NCBI GenBank assembly: GCA_949128115.1
Contig: OX421964.1
Location: 34,960,177-35,024,176 of the forward strand
DNA length: 64,000 bases
From: Anaspis maculata
Lineage: Eukaryota; Arthropoda; Insecta; Coleoptera; Scraptiidae
Direction of reading: 5' to 3'
Part shown: positions 25,117 through 36,792 of the stretch, in pieces
Layout of the letters: the number at the start of each line of letters is the position of its first letter
Numbering within the stretch: the first letter of the stretch is position 1
The notes under the pieces: generated by a model
Seen by the model: the letters and a program-made list of their open reading frames with translations, nothing else
Databases searched by the model: none
Told to the model about the DNA's origin: nothing
Program-made: the position numbers and the translations under genes

Positions 25117-25575
25117 TATAAAATCGTGTCGAAAATGTGTTATTATAGCGACCAAAATCATTTCGAAAGTGCCACTTTATAGCACTAGTGTTATAAATAG
25201 TACTAGTGCTATAAACTGGTACGAACCTGGTACTTCTACGACTGTGAACGTTCCATCAAAATCTGTGACCGCTTCAGGCAGCTCAATACCACAGACTGTG
25301 AATGTTCCAATAACATCAGCCCGCTTCAGGGAGCCCCAAGGCACAATCTGTATCACAAGGTGTATTGGTATTAATTTATATATTTCATAGATTTTCCTTG
25401 TTCTATTTTACCTGCGTTTTAGGCACGATTTTATATAAAATAGTGTATATGCCTCGTTCCCAAAGTACCTTTATGTCACCTCGTGGTGCATGTAAACCTC
25501 GCTTCGCTCGGTTCGCAGCCCGCACCACTCAGTGCCATGAAGTTGTACTTTGGGAACTTGGTATATAATATACTA
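25117..25575. mobile_element. 459-bp insertion at TTA, class uncertain
   Basis: Comparison with unit 2 (near 36784) shows an extra 459 bases flanked by TTA on both sides (25114-25116 and 25576-25578). It contains a TTATAGCACTAGT...ACTAGTGCTATAA palindrome (about 25165-25205), two imperfect copies of an ACTGTGAACGTTCC block, and a long hairpin at about 25458-25556 with stem GTTCCCAAAGTAC and a CTCGCTTCGCTCG apex. A TTA duplication would fit PIF/Harbinger elements, but the terminal repeats are weak, so the class is left open. Confidence 0.6.
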
Positions 25576-25583
25576 TTATGAAC

Positions 25584-26270
25584 GATCGCTACATAATTTG
25601 ACAATTATATACTTGATTATTCTTACATAACCGTCTCTTTATGGCCCTTGGGCCTCTTTATTGCCCGTAGGCCATAATAAAATGTCAAAAATTAATAGCA
25701 ATGTGCTCGTTAGGTCTTCGTCTTATAACCTTCACTAATTAATTCCAGAAGATGAATGACAGAAGCTAACAGATGAAAACTGAACCAAATAATTTTGTTA
25801 TACCTACCTACTGTACAGCAGGATTACATAACTTATTGTTTTTAGGATCTTTGGTTGTTGGGAACTCAACTTGATAAACTGATAACACAACAGTTTTCAA
25901 ACTGAAGGTCCAATTTATTTTCTAATAAAAAATAGCACATATTAACGATTATCAATATTGATAATACAATTGAAAATATCCATGTAAATACGGGCGTGTT
26001 TGTTTGGATGATCGACAGTCGTGGCCTGAAGTTGTCGACCGCCGTTGACATCTTGACCACCGAGTTCCACGTGGGAAAAATTGCCAAAAGACTCGTTGGC
26101 GCAAGCAGTACTGGTAGAAGTAGTAGATGTAGTTGTGGACGTCACCTCTCGATTCAATCCGAAGACTTTACTGGCTCGTTTAATTTTGTTTGCCACTGAA
26201 TCTTCAATATACTGCTCCGCCACGGATCCCGATTTCCAACCCCCTAGTCTTTTTATAGCTATAAGATCTT
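25584..26270 (-). pseudogene. Crypton fragment (C-terminal part), unit 1
   Basis: This copies the left part of the Crypton at 36793, starting at the same junction (ATGAAC then GATC). The coding remnant, on the minus strand, covers the last part of the tyrosine recombinase, including GGW and the catalytic-tyrosine segment AEQYIEDS, and ends at a stop just left of 25945. Similarity to the full copy ends at 26270, so the recombinase core with the Arg and His-x-x-Arg motifs is missing. Confidence 0.85.
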
Positions 26271-27280
26271 TTCGATCTTAAGTAAGATGCCTCGTACTTC
26301 CACGAGCCCCAGCGTTTCGAGAAAACCATGAATTTCTCATTTTTTCTTAAAAAAAAAGATTCAATCACTCCAAACTCCAACCCAACTTTCACGTTCATTG
26401 AGCCCTCTACATATCTAGCCATGCTTTCTCCATTGCTTTCGCAAGCCTAGATGTTTGAATTGACAATAGTTTCCATTTTCTACTTCATTGCAGTTGTAAT
26501 ATTCGCTGTGATATAAGCACATGTGAACCAGATGGGATCAGCTCCAAGTATCTTCATCTTTTGGATGATCAACTCGTACACCCGACTTGACAATCTTGGA
26601 TTTTCAGTTGATGGCTTCATCGCGGCAAGACACGTTGCTTAAAAAACCCTGAAATTTCTTCTTATAAGCAGGATTTGAGGTAAAATTGTGGTCAACTTAG
26701 AAATTCCTTGGTCGCTGAATTTCGCGATCGCCACAGGTCACAGTTTTTGCCTCAGCCATACTTTCTGGAATCAGAAGGGCGCTTAGTAATGGATAATTTG
26801 TAAAATCATCTCACATTCATTCTGTATTCCAACAATTTTGTCAGCTTTTTACCTTATCGGCAGGATAATAAACTGGCATATTTTCTCCTTCCCAGATGAC
26901 TTTGAGTCGCATTTCTTGGCACTTTGAGATACTTCCTGAGATGCTCTTTTCTTCCAGGAATCTAGTTTTCCGAAAAAGCCACGGATTTCTTTTTTTTTCA
27001 ACGAAAATGATTTAAGCTTTCCACCAAACTTTCTTGTTTATTGAGCTATTTGGGGCAGCACATCTCCAACTATCAGTATTGATTGAAGCGCCAGAGTTTC
27101 GTGGACAATTATCACGCACAAACTTGCTTCCTACTGTATCCAAAATCTCAAAAAGTACTTTTTTTCCAATCATGACAACGCGGGTTGTTCCCGAACACTT
27201 TTTTTGAGGTTATAAATTCAACTAGGTTGGCAACACTGACGAGCTCATGACGTCATGTGGAGATGCTTAATTGTAAATAG
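26271..27280. other. Single-copy spacer between duplication units
   Basis: This stretch separates the truncated Crypton of unit 1 from the start of unit 2. No receptor exon or transposon motif was recognised. The frame at 26204-26422 spans the breakpoint and is not a gene. Confidence 0.45.
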
Positions 27281-27584
27281 AAAAAACAAACACGGAAACA
27301 ATTGCTTTCTTTAGGGCCATAGCGGACCCAGCGCAGTTTCACTAAGCTTTTCGTCTCCGACTACCTCAACACGGACCATCAGACCAGAATTACGTGGACA
27401 CGTGTTTTGCCGCTGTTGGGGGCTCATCAGTGCATTGGCACCCAAATCCGACTACCGGGTAATGTAGCAAAACGAAAATTTCGAAAGGTTTCTGGACCCT
27501 AGTCGAGAAAGTGTTGTGGTGCCCACAAACAATTTTTTATTGAGTTTTCAATTTTTTGCCGAAAGCGCCATAGAATTAGCTATA

Positions 27585-28756
27585 CAGGGTGATTCATTTG
27601 TGACCTTACATAGGCTAATGGGAGATAGAGGACTTCGAGGCGAGTCAGGATCCACTGAAGAAATTTTGTTACCTCCATTGGTTACAAAGATACAGGGTGT
27701 TTTGTGTGTTTCGTATGAAACTTTGATAAGCGATATTTCTGAAACGGCTAGAGATATTTTCTTGAAATTCACCAGTGATATTTCTCTATTGAAACTTACC
27801 CTGGAGCCATACTGGGTAAGTCAAAATCCAGGGCCGGGATTGAAAAAATGTGCCCTTTTCTTATTTGATCAAAAATTATATTTTCTGACCGCTTTTCTGA
27901 AAAACTGCTATCGGATTCGAAAAGCTAAGGAGAAATGCTTGAAGAATCAGTTTTTAATTTAGATGGCACACCTAAATCGTTTCGACATGAAAATTGAAAG
28001 TGAAATTTATGGGTAGGTTTCCAGTTTTGACCGGACATAATCGACTCATTGTTTGATTTAATTCATTCAAATTTATTTTTCAGCTTGTCTCTATGGAATA
28101 GAAGGGCTTGGTAGGAAGAAAAATTCCATAGCCGAAGATTTTTTTTGACGATCAAATCGAGTCTAATTTTGGTTTCACACTCGATTTTTTCATAAAAAAA
28201 AAATGGTCGGCTCTGGAATTTTCTTTTCAACCAAGTTCTTCTATTCAACAGAGACAAGCCAAAAAATGAATTTTGGTGAATTCAATCAAACAATGAGTCG
28301 ATTATGTCCGGTCGAAAATGGGCACTCACTCACAAATTTTACTTTTAATTTTATTGTCGAAACGGTTTAGGTGTGCCATCTAAATTGAAGAGTGTTCATG
28401 AAGCATTTTTCATTAGCTTTTTGAATCCGATAGCATTTTTTTAGAAAAGCGGTCAGAAAATGTACTTTTTGATGAAACAAGAAAGGGGCACCTTTTTTCC
28501 AGCCCGGCCCTGGATTTTGACTTGCCCGGTATGGCTTCGGGATGAATTCCAACAGAGAAATATTAATGGTGAATTTCAACAAAATACCTCTAGCTGTTTC
28601 AGAAATATAGCTTATCAAAGTTTCATACGAAACTCACAGAACACCCTGTATCTTCGTAACCATTGGAGAAAATGAAATTTCTTCAGTGGATCCTGACTTG
28701 CCTCGAAGTCCTCTATCTCCCATTATCCTATGTAAGGTCACTCATGAATCACCCTG
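27585..28756. mobile_element. Palindromic element CAGGGTGATT...AATCACCCTG, 1172 bp
   Basis: The element is a near-complete palindrome: the left arm starts CAGGGTGATTCATTTGTGAC and the right arm is its inverse. TA flanks each end (27583-27584 and 28757-28758). Unit 1 has the empty site AGCTATATAGAGC near 22223-22235, which converts exactly to the occupied form by duplicating one TA. The 148-residue frame at 27516-27962 lies in the left arm and has a mirror relic in the right arm; it has no recognisable domain. TA duplication suggests a Tc1/mariner-type mobiliser, but this is inference. Confidence 0.9.
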
Positions 28757-28899
28757 TATAGAGCTCGAGTCCCTTAATTTGATCGTTTATTAACAGATAT
28801 TCATCGTGTTCACGTCAGTACCTGGACAATGTTTTGTTGTTGTATGTTTAGTAAATTAACTGTTTATTATCTCAGTTCTCTTTTGTACAGTCACCAAAA

Positions 28900-30120
28900 A
28901 TGTCACTGCTCGACATCGTATCTCCACTTTTCTTCACAACGAACTGCTTAGGCCTGTGTTCTCACAGAATAAGAAGAAAAGGCCGGCTGAAATCTTTCAC
29001 CAGAACTAAACTCGACCGTGTCATCAACGCACTTGTTGCGTGCATCATAGTAGCGTGTAGCGTAATAACCTTAAACTTTCAACCTAGCCAACAAGATGGA
29101 GACTCTATAGATCACATCGCAACATACATTGCGGTCAAAGGTTTGTGCTTCTACCAGATCGTGATCGTCGTCTTGATCAATATCAAAAGTGAAAAACTCG
29201 TCAGAATTTTCACGGAAGCTATTGAATTTCAAAAATTAGCAGAGTCATTGTCGCAACAAAAGTTTGACGCAGTCAAACTACGCCGTTCGCTAAGATGGTA
29301 CGACGTTACCGTATACGCTCATCTGGCCATTATGATTTTGTTCCTGGTCAGAGTACTTCGGAAATTGAACTGGTTGTATACTTTCGGGTATTTAATCACG
29401 TTTTCAGTAATGATGCAAATTGAAAGGATCACATTTGCTTCCATGCAATTGCCGAAAAGCTCCTTTGATCAATTCAACAAATTCAACAACAATAAATCGG
29501 AAGATGTTAAACGAATCATTGGAGAGTATGTGTCGTTGAAGAATGCTATTCAGAGTTTGTTTCAAGAGATAATCTTGGCAAGGTTGGCGTTCCTCCTCTT
29601 GATCATTGCCGCCAAAGCGTATTCCGTTTACATACAGACGAAAGAACCTAATTGGTCCCTGTGGTACTGGATTGTTTTCACGAGTTTGTGGTTGTTGATA
29701 CAGGTGATCGCAGGATTGGCAATATTTGTGTATCCTTTCATTGGTTTTCACCGACCCGTGAAAAAGGCATTGAATTTGTTTGATTCGAAACATCATAACC
29801 TCAGGACCACAAGAGTATACTTAACAATCGATTGTGTTAGGTAACCTAGTCATTACTTATACTAACTTCGTGTTTGCAGGAACAAGATCTTTATCTTCAC
29901 GTGCGTCTGACCTCTTTGCAATTCACATTGTATGGGGTCTTTACTTTGGATTATGCTCTTGTATTTTCTGTAAGTTGTTATTTATTGCGTTTACATTTTT
30001 ATTTGAGGTGTATTCTTCAAGCAGTTGATCGCAGGAAGTTCAACGTACCTGATATATTTGATGCAATTCCGACAAATAATGGGAATCTCCGAAAGTGCTT
30101 TCGCCAATGGCACGGTTTGA
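28900..30120 (+). CDS. Gustatory receptor (7tm_7), intact, 366 aa
   Basis: This is the duplicate of the receptor at 22371. Exons are 28900-29814 (305 codons, ends LRTTR before GTATAC), 29880-29969 (30 codons, EQDLYLHVRL...LVFS) and 30025-30120 (31 codons plus stop, identical to its partner). The first exon differs at about 30 of 305 residues by eye; changes cluster near residues 180-215 and at the end of exon 1 (LFDSKHHNLRTTR). The donor of intron 1 is GTATAC, weaker than in the partner, and the intron carries 13 extra bases. The 3' 348 bases (29920-30267) are identical to the partner, which suggests gene conversion. It is expected to act as a taste receptor channel subunit of unknown ligand. 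Confidence 0.88.
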
Positions 30121-30851
30121 ATCAGGCAAAACTTGACTTGGTTGACGTATACTGGTGCATCATCTCGGAGAAACCAGCTCATTAAGCAGCTTTTGCTGAA
30201 AGGCATAATTTCTCAAAACAACACAAAAAGAACAAAGCCCTCCAAGATCTCCCCTAGTTTACTTTGGGTATATTTTTTTCTCCATTGCATGGCCATGTGC
30301 ATCCTGTTTCTTCTTTCAAAAAAAAGACTGCATTTTTCGTTCTCTCTACCGTAGATCCACTCACCTCTTATCTATTGTTATATCATAATTTATTTATTTA
30401 TGTATAATATGAAATAAGTGAATATACGAGAAGTTCTTACAGACTACGAGTGCTATGACTGGAAGCAAAAATCTCCCCAAGCGCTTGATCGATTGGAGTA
30501 TTTACACTGTACACTCACATTGATATTCTCCATCGATTAATCATCAATTTAAAAACATAACATTGATTAAGCATATCTCAAAAATGGAGTCTCCAAATTC
30601 CAATCTCTGTTCTCAACATCGTCAGTTTACTATTTCATAGCTCTTTCAATATTTTCACTGCTCATTCAAACTTGTTCTTGTGCATGAACTACAAAATAAT
30701 TATTCCATTGACCATACGGACCAATTGAAAGAGTAAACGAGCTTGAGTTCAACTTCAATCAAAGAGAAAAACTCTTATCGGAGAAGTGATGCTGTACCGA
30801 GGTTTTAGGCTCATTTAGATTTATTGGTAATTTGGGAGAAGCTAAAACTCA
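30121..30851. other. 3' flank of the unit 2 receptor
   Basis: The sequence aligns with 23579-24310 in unit 1. No gene is seen. The stretch ends at the 3-bp duplication (TCA at 30849-30851) made by the next element. Confidence 0.6.
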
Positions 30852-33066
30852 TAGTCCGGATGCTAGTTGCATAAAATGGAATGAACCTTGCATTTTTTGA
30901 TGAGAAGATGCTACTTGGTGGAAATGTTCTTTGCATCATACTCTTCCGATCCAGAAAGGTAGCCATCAGCGCGATCCAAGCCGGCAGCGTATACAGGGTG
31001 AAACAGAAAAAAAAAGTTGGAAAATTATATTAAATCAACCGAAGCATGTGGAGACGTGTAATTCACCACATACATTAACTGTTTTATGCTCATGAAGTCA
31101 CAGCAAACCGTTCTTGATTACCTTGAACCGTCTTTGGAATGTAGGGGAAAAACAGAAAAAAAAACAAAAACACTCTTTTTTCCATAAATAAGTGATTCTT
31201 ACAGATATTGACACCATGCTTGGTATTTCTACCAAAAGTAATGTTAGAAATGGTATGAGCTGGGTAGCCAATTCCTAAGCCAACTATTTCCAGAAATACG
31301 ATTGTCACCTTTTTTTTTTCTCTTGAGCACCATCTTGAATCTGCCCTGTGAGGCGTCGTTGAAAAAGTGATTGGTTATCATGATAATGGTAATATGTAAT
31401 CATTGCATCGTAAAAACAACCTCCTTATCATAATTTAGTTACCTCTTCGGTGGGAAAGAATCGCCATTCACGTATTTTTTGGCTCTTCAAAGCTTTAGTG
31501 CCCATGATGGCATTTGCAACATCTGGAATGGTAAAATATGTTACGCATTATGAACCTTGATGTACTTTGAGGTAGCCTACTAAGTTTTGCAATCATCAAT
31601 TGAAAGGTTTGTTCATAAAAGCTGTTTGAACAAAACTTGTTCAATTTTTTTATGGAAAATGCAAAATATTGGATCTTTCACCCTCATTTGATCCCTCGTT
31701 GAGGAAAGCTTGAAACCGAAAGTCTCCAAAATTTTTATGCTAATGGTTCACTGAGAACTGCTCTTCAATGTGTAGTCAAAATCTGCATAGTTGCGTTCAG
31801 ATTCCAGACAGAGAGCGACAAAGAAGCTCATGCAGTGAAAAAAGATACAACTTTCAATGCAACGGAGAAATCCCGGAAATGTTCCTTTTAGATAGGCTTC
31901 CCGCAATACACAAGTTCTGTAAGACTCTCAAGCGTGGGTGAAAGGCTTGAAAAATTACTAACTCAAGGCTCTAACAGTGTACCTAATTGCACATTTATGT
32001 TATAAAAAGCAAGGTCTCCAGACAGCTTTTAGTCTAGCCCTGGACTAGTTTTTTCTCGACTGTAACTTATGTCTTTTTTTACTGCATGAACTTCTTTGTC
32101 GCTATCTGTCTGGAATCTGAACGCAACTATGCAATTTTTGACAACTAAACATTGAAGAGCACTTCTCACTGAACCATTATCATGAAAAATTCGGGAACTT
32201 TCGGTTTCAGGGTTCAGGCTATCCTCATTGAGGGATCAAGTAGGGGTGAGAGACCCAATATTTTGTATTTTCCATAAAAAAACCGACACAAATTTTGTTC
32301 AAACAGCTTTTAAGAACAAACTTCTGAATTGATGATGGTGAAACTTGGTAAGCTACCTCAAAGTCCATCAAAGTTCATAATGCGTTAGATATTTCTCCAT
32401 TCCAGATGTTGCAAATGCCATCATGGGCACTAAAGCTTTGAAGAGCTAAATAATACGTGAATGACAATTCTTTCCCGCCGAAGAGGTCACTAAATTATGA
32501 TGAGGAGGTTGTTTCTGCGATGCAATGATTTCATGTTACCATTATTATAATAACCAATCACTTTTTCAACGATGCCTCACAAGGCAGATTCAAGATGGTG
32601 CTCAAGAGGAAAAAAAAGTTGACAATCGTATCTCTGGAAATAATTGGCTTAGAAATTGGCTACCCAGCGCATATCATTTCTTACGTTACTCTTTGTAGAA
32701 ATACCAAGTATTGTGTCAATATTTCGAAGAATTACTTATTTATGGAGAAAAGAGTGTTCTTGTTTTTTTTTTCTGGTTTTCCCCTACATTTCAAAGACGG
32801 TTCAAGGTAATCGAGAACAGTTTGCTGTGACTTCATAAACATAAAATAAGTAATGTATGTGGTGAGTTACACGTCTCCACATGTTTCGGTTAATTAAATA
32901 TAATTTTTCAACTTTTTTTTCATGTATCACCCTGTATACGCCGCCGGCATGGATGGCGCTGATGGCTACCTTTCTGGATCTAAAAAGTACGATGCAAATA
33001 ACATTTCCACCAAGTGGCATCTTCTCATCAAAAAATGCAAGGTACTTTCAACTAGCATCCGGACTA
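30852..33066. mobile_element. Fold-back element copy 2, TAGTCCGG...CCGGACTA, 2215 bp
   Basis: The ends, arms and nested CAGGGTG-type palindrome are as in copy 1 at 17387. The flanking duplication is TCA (30849-30851 and 33067-33069), and unit 1 supplies the empty site (AAAAC TTA AACTGC near 24310, one base different). The central loop (about 31850-32075) is the reverse complement of the copy 1 loop, so either the element inserted in the other orientation or the loop inverted by arm recombination. No transposase frame is present. Confidence 0.88.
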
Positions 33067-33069
33067 TCA

Positions 33070-33440
33070 AACTGCATAACCAGATAACCACCATACGGAG
33101 GCAGAATAGCAATAGTAATGATCATAATATACAAAGCCTAATCTTTAGCAAAAGAAGGGAGTAAAGAACTTTCCCGCATTCGGTAAAGATTTGGAGCTCA
33201 TGGATAAGATAGACTGAAATCAAAAATTTTGAAAGCGGTTTTGACATCTAAAAAGTGTAACTCTGTATGCTTCAAGTCGGACTTGAAATTCAGCCCTTCA
33301 TACCCAATTTATCATAACATGTCAAGTTGCTATGTGTCATTTAAATTCGTGGCGCCCTCTTTCAATTATAAATCATAACTTATTGTTTTGTACTAAACAT
33401 GTTTTCTTGCGTATTTTATCCTTATTTACTCAAAAATTTG
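33070..33440. other. Duplicated spacer in unit 2
   Basis: This aligns with about 24310-24680 in unit 1 (for example GGCGCCCTCTTTCAATTATA near 33350 and 24591). No gene is seen. Confidence 0.6.
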
Positions 33441-33444
33441 GTAT

Positions 33445-36394
33445 TGAAACGACCCCAGCTATTGTCTTGTACCCCTGAATGGGTAGGCAACCCATTATAC
33501 TGGCATTTAATTCAACTTATTTCAATTAAATCACTTTTCCCGCTTTTGGAACCGCTTGGCCGATGATCATCTAGTATCAGGACGACATCCCGTTGGGCCT
33601 CTCTTCTTGTTGTTCGATTATAGAGTTCTCGAGATTGTTGAGACAGGTCTGACTACAAGTTTGAACGCAATAAGACACAATATAAAATTTTAACGTAACA
33701 TCAATCTATTGACCTCTATGTACAATTCAAAATGTTTAAATAATGGCTCGCTCCTATACCTAGTCCTACCTTCACATCGCAGGCTAAATTATCGAAGTGA
33801 TCTACCCTATTCCCGAAGAGATAACTTTCCCCTAATTATTTCAGACGTCCCAACACCCCAACCCTCCGACGAACACCTGACTCTACACCTTGACCGACAT
33901 TTAATTCTGGCTGGCTTTCGCGGTTCAAAGTTCCTTTTGTGGTTACATCAGATCCAACATTTATGTTAGTGTTAGAGGTTATGTTAGGGTTAGGCCCGGC
34001 TTCTAGACACTGCAAAGAGAAGAGTGACTTCGACCACGAATGCAATCTAAGATTTGTGGGCCGGTGTGTGCGGTGGCCCCCTTTTTGTGGAGCCTCTTTT
34101 CAAAGGCTAACGCTCTTTTTGGGCTATGGTTCTCTTTTGCCCGTTTGGGAGGGATTGGATATGGCTGGCCTTTGTGGGGGCTTTGAACCTTTTTTCGCCG
34201 TGAATTGCCCCCAACGCTCAGAAAGATTCCCATGATCGAAAGTGCCTATAACCGGAAATGTTGAACCAAATTTCGCCCTTCCAAAAACTTTCGAACCGAT
34301 GGTGTACGCGAACCAATTACTCAAGTCAAGGTACTAATTTAATGTGGAGAACGTTTTGAGCAGGCCCCGTATACGCGCTAGTTCGTTGTTGTTTAGCAAT
34401 TTGTGAGAAAAGGCCGCAGCCAGGAAAAACAAAACGCAAAGAATTGACTACACAGGGTGTTCGTCGAAAAGCCGATGCGGAGAGGCGTCGAAATAATCTT
34501 TACCCTAACACGAAGTAATCGCCGTCTACACTATTCCTGATCGAGCCCTAATAACAGTTCATTTTTACAAAGTCCCTATCTGAACGGTGGCGTCGTTGGG
34601 TACCGGATTAAATTCATCAGTTTCGAATAAGAACGTCTTCATTCCCGTGACAAGCTCTATATGGAAATATCCGGACCTGTCGTGGCGCTAAAACAAAATT
34701 ATTAGTTTCAAGGAGGGGGGGGGTGTCCATCAATCCGATCAACAATTGCGACTCTACGGCAGGGTCCGAACCCCGATCTCAACGCGATTCTATTTTATTT
34801 CAATTACTTGATTTTTCACGTAGTTCTCAAAATTTACATTTTCCGAATAACTAGGAACTTCAGAAACGCAGAGGAAGCTCACCCGCGAGTTTCCAGATCT
34901 AACCCACTAGGTCCGGTGCTCTGAGTACCGCAGTCACAAAGCCAAGTCCAGAGGGCCCAAGAGCGCGAATACCTTTCTATGAAGGTATCCATCAAAGGAC
35001 GAGGCTTGCCAGTGGCTGTACCTGACGGCAGACAGTAGCGCAGATACCAGCACGTGCAGGCAGATTCAGAAAGCACGCGTGAGCCCCATCATACATTTTT
35101 CCGACAAAGCCTAACCGTAAGCAACTATCCCAACTCACCAAGACTAACCTCCCGCTCGTCGAGGTCATCACTCCGCCACACGAGATACCGAAACGAGAGA
35201 CCTCATTTCTATCGGGCCTGGATCATTTAGGGGTTTTAACTCGACATCCTCGAGGTGGGCTAGAACTCATCGTGGAGGGAACGCGACTCAGCATCCTGGA
35301 GGGGGTTCGAAACACTTCGTCAACGGGTCCCAACTCTGCGACTTGGAGAAGGGTCGAAACTCAACACCGGAAGGGTCTTGGCACATCGACCTGGAGAAGG
35401 GCTGGAACTCGTCGCCGGAGGGCTCTGACTCGACACCTGGAGGCGGATCAAGACTCAACGTCCAAGGGCTCTGACACGACATCCTAGAGACGGGTTGCAA
35501 CTCAACGGGGGAAGCAACTCATCGGTCTCTCGGAGGGTCAAAACTCAACCTGGAGGGTTCTCGACTCAGCGTGCCCCCAAGGGGACCAAAACACGACTCC
35601 GAAGGGTTCCAACTCGGCTTTCTCCAGGGGGCCTTTGAGACACATCAGCCGGGGGAAATCGACTCGTCATTTTCCAAGTGGGCTGGGACTCATCATTGGG
35701 GCTTCGACGCTTCGGCCTCCAGGAGGGTCGCGACGCAACATGAACGGGTTCTAACTCAGCTTCCTCGAAGGGGACTAAAACTCTTCGCTAACAGGCCCGC
35801 AGAAGCACTCGGCAGCGGACGTGACAAGTCGGGAGCGGACGGCAGTCCAGGAGGATTGGTCCAGGTACCACGGTCAATCTCCGGCGATATCCTCCATTCC
35901 CAGCAATTCGGAATATTTTAGTGCATCCAAAACGATCGCGAACGGGGTATAGGTGTAAAAATTCCGATAGGTAATTTGAGAACAGAGCGCACCGGTGTAC
36001 GGTGCCGGCGAGTCGGCGACGTGGCTAGCCAGCGGGTGGCGGGTGACCGAGCGCGGACCACGAGGCTCCGATGCAGCGGGAGCAGGACCGATGCAGCGGG
36101 AGCAGGAGTGCGCCAGCACTCTAGCCGGTTGTTGGAGCGCGGTTGCGTTACTTAATGCGCACTTCTTTTCACCATTTCATCGGACGCCGTGCAGCAACTG
36201 ATATTGAATGTCGACGAGGGGCCAGTAAATTATGTTATAGAGCTTTGCGGGATTTACACGAATGAATTAAATAGCTAGCGACATCTTTTAATGATGCCTT
36301 GACTCTGAATATTCACATTCTCATACCTCGATTTCACGGCTTTGAATTATTTTCCTCCGGAATATTTTCGGCCCGCCAAATGCGGGTCGCTTCA
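33445..36394. mobile_element. 2.95-kb TG...CA insertion with 4-bp duplication
   Basis: Unit 1 shows this block is an insertion. It starts TGAAACGACCC and ends GGGTCGCTTCA (11-base inverted ends, one mismatch) and is flanked by GTAT on both sides (33441-33444 and 36395-36398). TG...CA ends with a 4-bp duplication fit an LTR of a retrotransposon (a very long solo LTR or a non-autonomous LTR element). No gag or pol motif is visible and I found no internal second LTR. The middle is markedly GC-rich compared with the rest of the window. Confidence 0.65.
35225..35790. repeat. Degenerate 30-35-bp tandem repeat, GC-rich
   Basis: Within the 2.95-kb insertion a unit built around ACTCGACACCTGGAGG (with variants such as ACTCAGCATCCTGGAGGGGG) is repeated about fifteen times with strong divergence. 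Its GC-rich composition contrasts with the AT-rich surroundings. Open frames on both strands here (35272-35487, 35288-35500, 35571-35921) result from the lack of AT-rich stops and are not supported as genes. Confidence 0.6.
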
Positions 36395-36792
36395 GTATTT
36401 TCTCTTTGATGCACTAATTTCAAATGCTTCAATACAATTCCTGGATTATTTATCCAACGAATTCTCTAGAGCTTAGGTAGTCCGACTTAGTCCAATAATA
36501 AAATGGACAAAAATAGCAGTAAAATGAGTAAACAGAACAAAGCATCATTAGTCAGTTCATTGCGGTCAACTATGGCGGTGCTGGACCTGATATCGCATAC
36601 ATTTTTTCAGATAAAATTTTCACAAGAAATTCATTGGATAGGATCATCAACGTAACCGTGGCATTATGCATATGTTTAAACGTCATCCATTTACCAAAGT
36701 GCAATACTGAACGCGAAGTCGTCAGTTTTATAGCCACGTACATTGCAACTTTTGGGCTATACATCTATTTGACAATAATAATATTTATGAAC

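Larger units (their letters stand above)
20290..26270 (+). repeat. Segmental duplication, unit 1
   Basis: This block matches 27281-37480 along its whole length once insertions are set aside: the upstream MITE arm, an intact receptor, its 3' flank, a second receptor's first exon, and the start of a Crypton. Unique to this copy are the hAT element (20457-22078) and a 459-bp insert (25117-25575). Without these the unit is about 3.9 kb, the same as its partner. Similarity ends abruptly at 26270 inside the Crypton. Confidence 0.85.

Noticed and set aside
25866..26087. Separate 73-codon gene
   Set aside because: It is an alternative frame over the Crypton tail copied from 37152.
27516..27962. 148-codon frame
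   Set aside because: It crosses the left boundary of the palindromic element at 27585 and lies in its arm; the mirror arm carries a broken counterpart. No motif is seen.
33709..35921. Frames of 65-116 codons inside the 2.95-kb insertion
   Set aside because: They overlap on both strands in GC-rich repeat sequence and show no gag, pol or transposase motif.
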